A DNA stretch of 64,000 bases, from assembly GCF_000719135.1 (NCBI RefSeq), contig NZ_JOEK01000009.1, positions 186,001 through 250,000 of the forward strand, in the 5' to 3' direction. Below the pieces are notes generated by a model. It was not told where the DNA came from and made no database searches. It worked only from the letters and a program-made list of their open reading frames with translations. Of the stretch, positions 27,104 to 36,656 are shown in pieces (the stretch's first letter is position 1; each line of letters opens with the position of its first letter). This DNA is from Streptomyces avicenniae. GTDB taxonomy: Bacteria > Actinomycetota > Actinomycetes > Streptomycetales > Streptomycetaceae. A program made the translations under genes and the position numbers.

Positions 27104-27299
27104 AGCCTCTCCGCGAGCGCCAGGACACCCATCTCGGCTGCCGAGCAGCGGACTTGGGATGGCAACGGACACCCCGACCAGGAGCCCTTCCGACGAGCAC
27201 CAGGACGGGCGGCGGGCGCCCGGAGGGGCCGGGTCGTACGCTGCTCGGGCAGCCGGGCCGTCCGTGGCTTCCGGCCGTGGGAAGTGAGGAGCGAGTCGC

Positions 27300-28385
27300 G
27301 TGAGTGCAGCACCTGTGCGTTTCGGGCTGGTCGGCAGCGGATGGCGGACGGAGTTCTTCGTCCGGCTGGCGAAGGCCCTGCCGGAACGGCTCGCGGTGAC
27401 CGGTGTGGTGACCAGGACCACCGAGCGGGCCGCGGAGATCGAGGCGGCGTGGGGCGTGCCCGCGCACCTGTCGGCCGAGGAGCTGGTGCGCTCCGGCGAG
27501 GCGCCGGAGTTCGTGGTGCCTTCGGTGCCGTGGCCGGTCACGCCGGACGCGACGCGGGAGCTGGTGGCCCTCGGCGTGCCGGTGCTGGCCGAGACGCCGC
27601 CCGCGCCCGACCTGGCCGGGCTGCGGTCGCTGTGGCGGGACACCGGGGCGAGCGGCCTCGTGCAGGTCGCGGAGCAGTACACGCTGATGCCGGGGCACGC
27701 GGCGCGGCTCGCGCTGGTGCGGGAGGGCGTGATCGGCGAGGTGACGTCCGTGCAGCTGTCGTCCACGCACCTGTACCACGCGGTGTCGCTGATCAGGCAT
27801 CTGCTGGGCGTCGGCTTCGACCCGGCGACGGTGACGGCGGGGGCGTTCACGGCGCCGCTGGCCGATCCCCTCTCGCCCAAGGGCTGGTCGGGCGACCTGA
27901 CGCCGAAGGACGCCACGACGACGATCGCCACGCTCGACTTCGGCGGGCGCATGGGCCTGTACGACTTCACGGACAACCAGTGGTGGAACCCGCTGCGCGC
28001 GCGCCGCATGGTCGTGCGCGGCTCGCTGGGCGAGATCGCGGACGACACGGTGGTGCGGATGGCCGACCCGCGCACGCCCGTCGAGTCGCCGCTCGTGCGC
28101 CGCGCGACCGGCGTCGATCTGAACCTGGAGGGCCGCGAGCTGCGGCACATCGCCTTCGAGGGGCGCGTCGTCCACCGCAACGAGTACACCGGCGCCGGGT
28201 TCTCGGAGGACGACCTCGCCGTGGTCGATCTGCTGTGCAGGACGGGCGCCTGGGTGCGCGGCGAGGGGCCCGCGCCGTATCCGCTGGCGGAGGGGCTCCA
28301 GGACCATCTGCTCAGCCTGGCGATCGAGGAGTCGGCGCGCACCGGGAAGCCCGTCGTCACCGGGCGCGAGGAGTGGGCGGGCTGA
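27300..28385 (+). CDS. Gfo/Idh/MocA-family oxidoreductase
   Basis: A 361-residue NAD(P)-dependent dehydrogenase starting at GTG 27300. The Rossmann motif GLVGSGW is at residues 9-15. ETPP (near 98) stands where the family has EKP. The C-terminal half is the α/β dimerisation and substrate domain. The family oxidises or reduces sugars, inositols and related polyols, but nothing nearby names a substrate. A 196-base gap separates it from the immunity gene and no operon partner is visible. Confidence 0.85.
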   Translation: MSAAPVRFGLVGSGWRTEFFVRLAKALPERLAVTGVVTRTTERAAEIEAAWGVPAHLSAEELVRSGEAPEFVVPSVPWPVTPDATRELVALGVPVLAETPPAPDLAGLRSLWRDTGASGLVQVAEQYTLMPGHAARLALVREGVIGEVTSVQLSSTHLYHAVSLIRHLLGVGFDPATVTAGAFTAPLADPLSPKGWSGDLTPKDATTTIATLDFGGRMGLYDFTDNQWWNPLRARRMVVRGSLGEIADDTVVRMADPRTPVESPLVRRATGVDLNLEGRELRHIAFEGRVVHRNEYTGAGFSEDDLAVVDLLCRTGAWVRGEGPAPYPLAEGLQDHLLSLAIEESARTGKPVVTGREEWAG

Positions 28386-28400
28386 CGGCTCCCTCAGTTG

Positions 28401-28431
28401 TATTTGCTTTCAAAACAAATAGCTCTACGCT
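28401..28431 (+). promoter_or_regulatory. AT-rich operator over a candidate promoter
   Basis: TATTTG and CAAATA form perfect 6-bp arms around 9 bases (28401-28421), in an AT-rich island unlike the flanking DNA. A possible -35 (TTGCTT, 28404-28409) and -10 (TACGCT, 28426-28431) are 16 bases apart, so a bound repressor would block the promoter. The shape (TTTG...CAAA) resembles MarR-family sites, but no MarR gene is adjacent. Confidence 0.55.
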
Positions 28432-28496
28432 GGTCCCGTACCCGAGGCGGCCCGGCGCGCCGCCGCCGTGCGCGCGCCGGGCGGAGAGGACCACGT

Positions 28497-29348
28497 ATGG
28501 GCTGGAACGACCAGGTGATCGCCGAGTTCCGGGCGAACAACGGCCGGGTGGGCGGGATGTTCGAGGGCGCCCAGCTGCTCCTGCTGACGACGGCGGGGCG
28601 GCGCAGCGGCAGGCCGCACACCAACCCGGCCGTCTACCGGCGCGACGGCGCCGCCTACGTCGTCTTCGCGTCGAACGCGGGCAGCGACAAGGAGCCCGAC
28701 TGGTTCCGCAACATCCTGGCGTCCCCGCAGGTCACCCTGGAGCTGGGGACGGACGAGGGGCGCGCGCTGCCGTTCGCCGCCCGCGCCGTGCCGCTGGCGG
28801 GCGCCGAGCGCGACCGGCTGTGGGAGGCGCAGTGCGCGGACGACCCGGCGTTCCGCGCGTACGAGCGCAAGACGTCGAGGACCATCGCCGTGGTCGCCCT
28901 CCACCTGCTCGACCTCGCGGCGGACCCGGGCGTGGGCCCGGCCGTCGTGCGGCAGCTCCTCGGGCACCACGACGACCTGCGCGCGCAGCTCGCCCGGCTG
29001 CGGGCGGCGCTCGACGCGGGCGAGGAGGCGGCGCCCGCCGCGCTCGCCGAGCAGTTGCGCGACCACTGCCTGACGTACTGCTACGGCCTCCACCTGCACC
29101 ACACGCGCGAGGAGGGCGCCTTCACGCAGTTCGAGCGGCGGTACCCGGCCCTCGTCCCCGCGATAGCGCGGCTGCGGGCGGAACACGGCCGGGTCACCGA
29201 GGCGCTGGCCGCGTTCGAGGCGGAGCTGACGGCGGACGGCGCCGCGCCGGACGTCGCGCGGCTGCGTGCGGGTCTGGAGCGGCTGGTCACGGGGCTTGAG
29301 GACCATTTCGCCTACGAGGAGAAGGAGTTGCTGGCGGCCGTCTCCTGA
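28497..29348 (+). CDS. Ddn-type (F420/flavin) oxidoreductase fused to a hemerythrin domain
   Basis: A 283-residue two-domain protein; ATG 28497 follows GGAGAGGA. Residues 1-135 match the deazaflavin-dependent nitroreductase (Ddn) family: LLTTAGRRSGRPHTNPAVY, ASNAGSDKEPDWFRNI, and PQVTLEL. Residues 145-283 form a hemerythrin-like four-helix domain with iron-ligand-type motifs (LLGHHDDL, LHLHHTREEGAF, DHFAYEEKEL). Such a fusion could link F420H2 or flavin chemistry to oxygen or nitric oxide sensing at a di-iron site; that is inference. The operator-like palindrome upstream suggests inducible control. Confidence 0.82.
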   Translation: MGWNDQVIAEFRANNGRVGGMFEGAQLLLLTTAGRRSGRPHTNPAVYRRDGAAYVVFASNAGSDKEPDWFRNILASPQVTLELGTDEGRALPFAARAVPLAGAERDRLWEAQCADDPAFRAYERKTSRTIAVVALHLLDLAADPGVGPAVVRQLLGHHDDLRAQLARLRAALDAGEEAAPAALAEQLRDHCLTYCYGLHLHHTREEGAFTQFERRYPALVPAIARLRAEHGRVTEALAAFEAELTADGAAPDVARLRAGLERLVTGLEDHFAYEEKELLAAVS

Positions 29349-29358
29349 CGGCCGCCAG
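29331..29358. terminator. Bidirectional hairpin between convergent genes
   Basis: A perfect 11-bp stem (29331-29341 with 29348-29358) with a 6-base loop spans the stop codon of the Ddn-hemerythrin gene and ends 6 bases before the convergent fahA stop. Symmetry lets it serve both strands. Confidence 0.65.
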
Positions 29359-29363
29359 CCCCC

Positions 29364-30605
29364 CTACGCGTGGCCGGTCGGCGTGCCGGGGGGCACGATC
29401 CGGCCGCGGACGGAGCCGAGGCCGATCCGGCTCCCGTCCGGGCCGGGCGCGGTCGCGCCGATGACCACCTCGTCGCCGTCCCGCAGGAACGTCCTGGCCT
29501 CCCCGCCCGGCAGTTCCAGCGGGACGGCGCCGCCCCGCGTCAGCTCGATGAGCGACCCGTACTGCCCGGGGACGGGGCCGCTCACCGTGCCCGAGGCGAA
29601 CAGGTCGCCGGGGCGTACGCGGGCGCCGCCCGATGTCAGGTGCGCGAGCTGCTGGGCGGCGGTCCAGTACATGGCGGCGAACGGCGGGCGGCTGAGCGTG
29701 TGCCCGTTCAGCGTCACCGTCAGCTCGATGTCGAACCCCCAGGGCTCGCCGCCCGTGTCGTCGAGGTACGGGAGCGGGCGCGGGTCGCGCGGCGGCGGCG
29801 CCACCCGCGCGTGGCCGAGCGCGGCGAGCGGCACGACCCAGGGCGAGACGGACGTCGCGAACGCCTTGCCGAGGAACGGCCCGAGCGGCACGTACTCCCA
29901 CGCCTGGATGTCGCGCGCCGACCAGTCGTTGACGAGGCAGACGCCGAACAGGTGGCGCCCCGCGTCGGCGAGCGGCACCGGGCGGCCCGGCACCGAGGGG
30001 GTGCCGACGACGAAGCCGACCTCCGCCTCGATGTCGAGGCGTTCCGAGGGGCCGAAGGCGAGGTCGCCCCCGGCGGTGCGGCGTTGGCCCGCCGGGCGGG
30101 CGACCGGGGTGCCGGAGACGACGACCGTGCCGGAGCGGCCGTGATAACCGATCGGCAGGTGCTTCCAGTTGGGGGTGAGCGGGTCGCCGTCCGGGCGGAA
30201 GAGGCGGCCGAGGTTCGTCGCGTGGTGCTCGCTCGCGTAGAAGTCCACGTAGTCGGCGACGGTGAACGGCAGCGTGAGCGTGACGTCGGCGGCCGGGCGC
30301 AGCAGCGGTTCGACGGCGGGGCGGTGCCGCGCGTCGGTCAGCCAGCGGGTGAGCGCGGCGCGGACCTCGGCCCAGACGGCGGGCCCGGCGCCGAGCAGTC
30401 CGTCGAGGGTGCCGTCGGCGAACAGCGGGGCGCGCTCGGGCAGGAGCGCGGCGGTCGCGGCGGTGAGGTCGAGGACCAGGTCGCCGATGGCGACGCAGGC
30501 GCGCCGCCCCTCGGCGCCCTCGGCGCGGAAGCTGCCGTACGGCAGGGTGTGCGGGCCGAAGGGGTGGCCGGGCGGGGCGGGGGGCCAGGCGGGCGCGGCG
30601 CTCAC
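29364..30605 (-). CDS. fahA: Fumarylacetoacetase
   Basis: A 413-residue fumarylacetoacetase, the last enzyme of tyrosine breakdown, splitting fumarylacetoacetate into fumarate and acetoacetate. The GTG at 30605 overlaps the hmgA stop (GTGA). The N-terminal FGPHTLPYG and the central YVDFYASEHHATNLGRLFR are family hallmarks. So are YHGRSGTVVVSG and LVNDWSARDIQAWEYVPLG. It is the third gene of the hppD-hmgA-fahA unit. A maleylacetoacetate isomerase gene, needed between HmgA and this enzyme, is not in the window. Confidence 0.93.
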   Translation of the reverse strand: MSAAPAWPPAPPGHPFGPHTLPYGSFRAEGAEGRRACVAIGDLVLDLTAATAALLPERAPLFADGTLDGLLGAGPAVWAEVRAALTRWLTDARHRPAVEPLLRPAADVTLTLPFTVADYVDFYASEHHATNLGRLFRPDGDPLTPNWKHLPIGYHGRSGTVVVSGTPVARPAGQRRTAGGDLAFGPSERLDIEAEVGFVVGTPSVPGRPVPLADAGRHLFGVCLVNDWSARDIQAWEYVPLGPFLGKAFATSVSPWVVPLAALGHARVAPPPRDPRPLPYLDDTGGEPWGFDIELTVTLNGHTLSRPPFAAMYWTAAQQLAHLTSGGARVRPGDLFASGTVSGPVPGQYGSLIELTRGGAVPLELPGGEARTFLRDGDEVVIGATAPGPDGSRIGLGSVRGRIVPPGTPTGHA

Positions 30606-31807
30606 CGGGGGCCGCCCGCCCAACTCCACGCGTAGCGGCCGTCGTCGGCCGCGGCGCCGCCCTCGCCCAGCTCCAGCGGGCGGAACGTGTCCACCATGAC
30701 GGCGAGTTCGTCGAAGAACTCGGCGCCGAGCGACCGTTCCACCGCTCCGGGCTGCGGGCCGTGCGCGTGGCCGCCCGGGTGCAGGCTGACGGAGCCCTGG
30801 CCGATGCCGCTGCCCTTGCGCGCCTCGTAGTCGCCGCCGCAGTAGAACATGACCTCGTCCGAGTCCACGTTGGAGTGGTAGTACGGCACGGGCACGGCCA
30901 GCGGGTGGTAATCGACCTTGCGAGGCACGAAGTTGCAGATCACGAAGTTCGCGCCCTCGAACACCTGGTGCACGGGCGGCGGTTGGTGCACGCGACCGGT
31001 GAGGGGCTCGAAGTCCGCGATGTTGAAGGCGTACGGGTACAGGCAGCCGTCCCAGCCGACGACGTCGAACGGGTGCGTCGGGCAGACGTAGCGCGTGCCC
31101 GTCACGCCGCCGTCGCCCGGCCGTGAGGAGCGGTGCTTGACCAGGACCTCGACGTCGGTGCCGCTCGCCAGGAGCGGCCCGGCGGGGCCGCGCAGGTCGC
31201 GCTCGCAGTAGGGGGCGTGTTCGAGGAGTTGGCCGTGGCGGGAGAGGTAGCGGGCGGGCGGGGCGATGTGCGAGGTGGCCTCGATGACGTAGCAGCGCAG
31301 CGGCTCTGGCCCGGTGGGCAGCCAGCGGTGCGTCGTGCCGCGCGGCAGGATCAGGTAGTCGCCCGGCCCGACGTCGAGCGCGCCGAAGACGGTCTCGACG
31401 GTCGCCGTGCCCGCCTCGGTGTACACGCACTCGTCGCCGAGCGCGTTGCGGTACAGCGGGCTCGGGGCGCCCGCGACGACGTACGAGATGCGGACGTCGG
31501 CGTTGCCGAGCACGAGCCGCCGGGACGTGACGACGTCGAGGTCGGCGGCCTGCGCGGGGTCGAAGAGCAGCGGCAGCCTGAAGTGCCTGGGCAGCAGCGG
31601 TGCGTTGGGGGTGGTGCTGAGGTCGCCCGGCTGCCAGGTCGTCGCCGCGGTGATCGCCGAGGGGACGCCCGTGTGGTAGAGCAGCGAGGAGTCGGACGAG
31701 AAGCCCTCCTCGCCCATCAGCTCCTCGTAGTGCAGCCCGCCACCCGGGCGCGGGTGCTGGGTGTGCCGTTTGCGGGGGACGTCGCCGACGCTGCGGTAGT
31801 GGGGCAT
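30602..31807 (-). CDS. hmgA: Homogentisate 1,2-dioxygenase
   Basis: A 401-residue non-haem iron dioxygenase that opens the ring of homogentisate to maleylacetoacetate. A cupin core is visible (DYLILPRGTTHRWLP near residue 155). The metal and substrate region HPGGHAHGPQPGAVERSLG, near 340, carries the iron-ligand His and Glu. Slightly shorter than proteobacterial HmgA, it is of the usual actinobacterial size. It sits 32 bases after hppD and overlaps fahA by 4 bases, so the three should be one transcript. Confidence 0.93.
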   Translation of the reverse strand: MPHYRSVGDVPRKRHTQHPRPGGGLHYEELMGEEGFSSDSSLLYHTGVPSAITAATTWQPGDLSTTPNAPLLPRHFRLPLLFDPAQAADLDVVTSRRLVLGNADVRISYVVAGAPSPLYRNALGDECVYTEAGTATVETVFGALDVGPGDYLILPRGTTHRWLPTGPEPLRCYVIEATSHIAPPARYLSRHGQLLEHAPYCERDLRGPAGPLLASGTDVEVLVKHRSSRPGDGGVTGTRYVCPTHPFDVVGWDGCLYPYAFNIADFEPLTGRVHQPPPVHQVFEGANFVICNFVPRKVDYHPLAVPVPYYHSNVDSDEVMFYCGGDYEARKGSGIGQGSVSLHPGGHAHGPQPGAVERSLGAEFFDELAVMVDTFRPLELGEGGAAADDGRYAWSWAGGPR

Positions 31808-31839
31808 GGCATCTCCGGACGGTCGGGGTGGGCGCGGGC

Positions 31840-33078
<1,239 letters not shown>

Positions 33079-33169
33079 TCAACCAGAACACTCCGCCGCC
33101 GATGTACTGCGCAAGCGGCCCGCCGTGTCCTGCACCGGCCGCCCTGATCGCCGGGCCGTTCGGGTGACC

Positions 33170-33190
33170 AGCTGTACAATCTGTCCAGCT
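33170..33190. promoter_or_regulatory. 21-bp Lrp/AsnC-type operator over the regulator's -10 box
   Basis: Nine-base arms AGCTGTACA and TGTCCAGCT are inverted repeats with one mismatch around a 3-base centre. The -10-like TACAAT (33175-33180) lies inside, 24 bases before the regulator's ATG, which points to autorepression. The same site could act on hppD, whose start lies about 125 bases away on the other strand. Confidence 0.65.
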
Positions 33191-33204
33191 TTGGGGAGGT
33201 GGCC

Positions 33205-33717
33205 ATGGGCGCACTCGACATCGACCAGCTCGACGTCGATCTGCTCGGCGCGCTGCGCGGGCATCCGCGCGCGGGGGTGCTCGAACTGTCGCGGCTGCTG
33301 GGTGTGGCGCGCGGGACGGTCCAGGCGCGGCTCGACCGGCTGGAGCGCGCGGGCGTCGTGACCGGCTACGGGCCTGACGTGGACGTCGCGGCGGCGGGCT
33401 TCCCCGTGCAGGCGTTCGTCAGCCTGGAGATCGCGCAGGGCGCGCTTGAGGAGGTCGCGGCCGAGCTGGCGGCGCTGCCCGCCGTGCTGGAGGCGTACGC
33501 GACGACGGGCGAGTCGGACGTCCTGTGCCGCCTGGCGGCCTCCTCGCACCAGGACCTGCACGCCACGCTGCTGGCCCTCAACCAGTCGCCCACCGTGGCC
33601 CGTTCGACGAGCGTGGTCGTGCTGTCCGTCGTGGTGCCGCCGCGGACGCAGCCGCTGCTGGCGGAGAGGCCGCGCGGCGGCCCGCAGCGGGCACCGGCGT
33701 ACCGCGAGCGCCCGTGA
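33205..33717 (+). CDS. Lrp/AsnC-family regulator, probably of tyrosine catabolism
   Basis: A 170-residue regulator. ATG 33205 is preferred to GTG 33199 because GGGGAGG ends 5 bases before it. The N-terminal helix-turn-helix spans about residues 5-55 (LDVDLLGALRGHPRAGVLEL, then LLGVARGTVQARLDRLERAG). The RAM ligand domain fills about 70-150. These proteins form octamers that sense amino acids. Divergent placement from hppD and the operator beneath its own promoter suggest it senses tyrosine or a breakdown product. The C-terminal 20 residues are an Arg/Pro-rich tail. Confidence 0.87.
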   Translation: MGALDIDQLDVDLLGALRGHPRAGVLELSRLLGVARGTVQARLDRLERAGVVTGYGPDVDVAAAGFPVQAFVSLEIAQGALEEVAAELAALPAVLEAYATTGESDVLCRLAASSHQDLHATLLALNQSPTVARSTSVVVLSVVVPPRTQPLLAERPRGGPQRAPAYRERP

Positions 33718-33727
33718 GCCAGGGGCG

Positions 33728-34057
33728 TCAGCCCGCGAGGAGCGCGGACAGCGCGGCGTGCGCGGCGGTGCCGCCGACGATGGACAGGGGGACGTTGCGC
33801 CGCCACAGGTGCAGGGCGACGGTCACGGCGAGCGCGACGGCGGTCGGCCACGCGTCCTCGGGCACGCCCGGGTCGAAGTCGCGCAGCGTGTACACGGTGA
33901 GGACGACGGCCGCGCCCACCGGCATGGCGGCGCCGAGCAGGACGGTCAGCGGCCCGGCCCGCAGCCGGGCGAGGACGGCGAACGGCAGGGCGCGCAGGGC
34001 CCACGTGACGGCGACTGCGGTGGCGACTGCGGCGACCAGGTAGCCGGTCTCAGGCAC
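33728..34057 (-). CDS. azlD: AzlD-like small membrane subunit of a branched-chain amino acid exporter
   Basis: A 109-residue hydrophobic protein with about four membrane helices (YLVAAVATAVAVTWALRALP at the N-terminus, ALSALLAG at the C-terminus) and the family's RALPF motif. It starts inside the end of azlC (8-base overlap), as AzlD partners usually do. The AzlCD pair exports branched-chain amino acids or analogues. The substrate here is inferred from family and from the Lrp regulator next door. Confidence 0.85.
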   Translation of the reverse strand: MPETGYLVAAVATAVAVTWALRALPFAVLARLRAGPLTVLLGAAMPVGAAVVLTVYTLRDFDPGVPEDAWPTAVALAVTVALHLWRRNVPLSIVGGTAAHAALSALLAG

Positions 34058-34775
34058 GGGCGTCCTCCCCCCGTCGCCGCAGGAGATGACGGACGGTCAT
34101 GAGCGCCGCGAACGAGGCGAACGCGACCGGGAGCATCTGCCCCGGCACCGTGAAGCGCGCGGCCAGCGCGCACCCGAGGGCCAGCAGGGGCACGGGGACG
34201 TCACGGTGGGCGAGGAGCCCGTCGATCGCGAGGACGGTGAACAGCGCCGTCACGGCGAAGTCGAGGCCGCCGGTCCCGGCGGGGAGGGCGGAGCCGAGAA
34301 GCGCGCCCACGGTGGCGCCGCCGGCCCAGTAGAGGTGGATGCACGCCTGGAGCCACAGGATGCGGCGGCCGGGGAACGTACGGGCGGCGTGGCCGGTGGC
34401 GACCACGAACGCCTCGTCGGAGAGCGCGAAGGTGCTGTACGCCTTGCCGAGGCGGCCCTTGACCCGGTGCAGGGGGAACGAGAAGGCGTAGAAGACGTGC
34501 CGCAGGTTCACCAGGAAGGCGGTCACCGCGACCGCGGCGAGCGGCGCCGCCGCCGTGACCAGCCCGAGGAAGAGGAATTCGAGCGAACCGGCGTAGATGA
34601 GCCCGGAGAAGACGCTCGCCCACCACCAGGGCAGTCCTGACTGGGCGACGAGGACGCCGAAGGCCACGCCGGTCGGGAACGCGCCGGGACCGACAGATCC
34701 CGAGTCCCGTACCGCGCGCGCCAGATCGGCACGCGTTCCGGCGCGCGGCGCGGCATCGACCGCGGGGGAAGTCAT
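34050..34775 (-). CDS. azlC: AzlC-family branched-chain amino acid exporter
   Basis: A 241-residue membrane protein with family landmarks: GAFPTGVAFGVLVAQSGLPW, the YAGSLEFLFLGL helix, and NLRHVFYAFSFPLHRVKG followed by FALSDEAF. A tail of about 28 residues precedes the first helix. The ATG is preceded by TAAAAT (34782-34787 on the opposite strand) only six bases away and no ribosome site, so the mRNA is probably leaderless. It is divergent from an Lrp/AsnC gene. Confidence 0.88.
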   Translation of the reverse strand: MTSPAVDAAPRAGTRADLARAVRDSGSVGPGAFPTGVAFGVLVAQSGLPWWWASVFSGLIYAGSLEFLFLGLVTAAAPLAAVAVTAFLVNLRHVFYAFSFPLHRVKGRLGKAYSTFALSDEAFVVATGHAARTFPGRRILWLQACIHLYWAGGATVGALLGSALPAGTGGLDFAVTALFTVLAIDGLLAHRDVPVPLLALGCALAARFTVPGQMLPVAFASFAALMTVRHLLRRRGEDARA

Positions 34776-34837
34776 GCTGCAATTTTAGAAGAAAAGGCGC
34801 CTTATTTGATTTCCAAAAGTGGCTCTAGAATCGGCGC
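34776..34837. promoter_or_regulatory. Divergent azlC/Lrp control region with two leaderless promoters
   Basis: This 62-base gap is strikingly AT-rich. On each side a -10-like hexamer (TAAAAT for azlC, 34782-34787 reversed; TAGAAT for the regulator, 34826-34831) stands exactly six bases before the ATG, and neither gene has a ribosome site. Between them lie a perfect palindrome AAGGCGCCTT (34794-34803) and TTTG-N5-CAAA (34805-34817), candidate Lrp sites that could control both promoters. Confidence 0.65.
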
Positions 34838-35296
34838 ATGAGCAAGGAACGGGAACTGGATCGGATCGACCGCGATATTTTGTTCCATCTCCAGCAGGAC
34901 GGTCGGCTGAGCAACGTCGAGCTTGCGGCGCGGGTCGGGCTGACGCCCCCGCCCTGCCTGCGGCGCGTGCGGCGGCTTGAGGAGGCGGGCGTGATCACGG
35001 GCTACCGGGCGCGCGTCGATCCGTCGGCGTCGGGGCGGGGCCTTGAGGTGCTGGTGTCGATCGAGGTGTCCGTCAGCGACCTGCGGACGCTGGAGCACCT
35101 GGAGGCGACGATCGTCGGCTACGAGGAGGTCGTCGAGTTCCGCCGCCTGTTCGGCACCCCGGACTACCAGCTGCGCGTCCTCGTCGCCGACCACGCGGCG
35201 TACGAGACGTTCCAGACGTCGCGGATCATCGGCATCCCCGGGGTCGCCCGGGTCATCTCCCAGCCCACCATGAAGAAGATCAAGGTCACCGACTGA
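34838..35296 (+). CDS. Lrp/AsnC-family regulator of azlCD
   Basis: A 152-residue Lrp-type protein, closer to classic Lrp in length than the other two in the window. The helix-turn-helix lies at about 5-60 (LDRIDRDILFHLQQDGRLSN, then LAARVGLTPPPCLRRVRRLE), followed by the RAM effector domain. The LTPPPCLRRVRRLE recognition helix is typical of Lrp and of AzlB/BkdR-like regulators. No Shine-Dalgarno is seen, and TAGAAT ends 6 bases before the ATG, suggesting leaderless translation. It probably derepresses azlCD when branched-chain amino acids accumulate. Confidence 0.87.
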   Translation: MSKERELDRIDRDILFHLQQDGRLSNVELAARVGLTPPPCLRRVRRLEEAGVITGYRARVDPSASGRGLEVLVSIEVSVSDLRTLEHLEATIVGYEEVVEFRRLFGTPDYQLRVLVADHAAYETFQTSRIIGIPGVARVISQPTMKKIKVTD

Positions 35297-35448
35297 CCCG
35301 GTGGGTGGCGTGGTAGCTTGTGCGCGAAACCGGCATGGCGGACTTATCGGGCAGGCAATCCCGGTACGCGGCCGGTGGGCCGCCCGGCAGCGGGTACCAG
35401 GGACCCGTTCCCCGCGCCCTGCGCGACTCTCCGAAAGTGGTGATGACC

Positions 35449-35826
35449 ATGGGTACGTCCGAGGACGAGAACAGCGTCAGCGTGCATCTCACCGACTGCG
35501 ACCGCGAGGCGGCGGGTACCGTCTTCGGCGTCCTGGCCACGGCCTATCCCGGGTACTCCCCCGCGCCGGAGACCCCTGGCGGGAACGGCGGCTCGCGCGA
35601 GGGACACCCCGTCGTGTGGAGCACCGTCGTCGCCACCGACGCCCTGCGCGACCTCGGCACGCAGGCGCCGCCGCCGCTGGACGGCAGCGTGGACGCCACG
35701 GTGACCGGCAGCGCCGCCGGGGTCGAACAGGTCGTCGGGGTCCTCGCGTCGGCGTTCCGCGCGGACGAGGTCGGCCGGGTGCCGGGCGAGCACGAGTTCG
35801 AGGTACGGCTGCGCCTGTCACGCTGA
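35449..35826 (+). CDS. Conserved hypothetical protein
   Basis: About 125 residues from ATG 35449, soluble and acidic, with no membrane segment or known catalytic motif. It begins SEDENSVSVHLTDCDREAAG and ends EHEFEVRLRLSR. The alternating polar and hydrophobic strands suggest a small α/β fold. I recall similar proteins in other streptomycetes but no function. Starts at 35440 or 35443 are possible. A start at 35320 would add 43 low-complexity residues and a TTA codon, which I consider unlikely. Confidence 0.6.
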   Translation: MGTSEDENSVSVHLTDCDREAAGTVFGVLATAYPGYSPAPETPGGNGGSREGHPVVWSTVVATDALRDLGTQAPPPLDGSVDATVTGSAAGVEQVVGVLASAFRADEVGRVPGEHEFEVRLRLSR

Positions 35827-35851
35827 CCGCCCGCGCGCCGCCCGCGCGCCC

Positions 35852-36571
35852 TCAGTCCGGCAGGAACCCCAGCTCCGTGATGTCCTGCGCGGCCCGCGCG
35901 TCGAGCAGGGTGACGGAGGCGCAGCCGCGCGGCAGACGGCCGGACTCGATGGCCGTGATCAGCCGGGCCATCGCCCGCCGGTGACGGCGGAACGCGCGGG
36001 GGGAGACGGTCCGTCCGCGCTCCTCCTGGCGGGCGCGAGCCAGGGACGGGGGGACGTCCAGGAGCAGCAGGTGCAGGTCGGCGCCGACGCGCCGTGCCCC
36101 CGTGGCGAGGCGGCGCCGCACGAAGCCGCCGCGCCCGCAGTCGTGCACGAGCAGCGCGAGCGGCGACCGTAACACCCGCCACAGGCCCAGGTGATGGCTC
36201 AGCCGGACGGCCGGGCGGTAGACGGCGTACGGGAGCCTGGCGGGAAGTCTGCTCCCCCACCGGTCGCGGGCGTCCTGGGAGTCGATGCGCAGCGCGCTGA
36301 CGCCGGGGTCGGCCAGGCGCGCCATCAGCGTGGACTTGCCGCCGCCGGGGAGCCCGGAGACGACGACGCGGTCCCCGGCGGGCCAGCGCAGGGTCAGCGG
36401 CCCCGGGTGGTCGGCGCCGCGCAGGTCGAGGACGCGGGGCCCGCCGCCTGCGGCGGACGTGACGGTGAGCGCCGTGCCGGTGTCCGCACCGGCGGTCGTC
36501 GGGGTGGTGGGGGTGGTGGTCGCGGTCGGGGCCGGGCGGATCGGCGATCCGGCGGTCTCGGGCCGGATCAT
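35852..36571 (-). CDS. P-loop ATP-binding protein (AAA / zeta-toxin-like kinase fold)
   Basis: A 239-residue soluble protein. A Thr/Pro-rich tail of about 60 residues leads to the Walker A motif SGLPGGGKST. The DSQDARDRWG segment and the basic stretch YAVYRPAVRLSHHLGLWR follow. LLVHDCGRG resembles a Walker B strand, and SLARARQEERGR a kinase lid. The layout fits small nucleotide-dependent kinases related to zeta toxins and gluconate kinases. The substrate is unknown, and no antitoxin-like partner lies beside it, so I do not call it a toxin. Confidence 0.65.
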   Translation of the reverse strand: MIRPETAGSPIRPAPTATTTPTTPTTAGADTGTALTVTSAAGGGPRVLDLRGADHPGPLTLRWPAGDRVVVSGLPGGGKSTLMARLADPGVSALRIDSQDARDRWGSRLPARLPYAVYRPAVRLSHHLGLWRVLRSPLALLVHDCGRGGFVRRRLATGARRVGADLHLLLLDVPPSLARARQEERGRTVSPRAFRRHRRAMARLITAIESGRLPRGCASVTLLDARAAQDITELGFLPD

Positions 36572-36656
36572 CTGGCTCTCCGTATCGACGAGTTGAGGCG
36601 GTGGGCCCAGCCAAACCGTAACCTGGCGCCGGAAACGGGCGCAATGGCCCGGCGGA

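Noticed and set aside
35852..36571. P-loop protein as a zeta-type toxin
   Set aside because: No small antitoxin gene lies beside it, and the similarity is limited to the general kinase fold.
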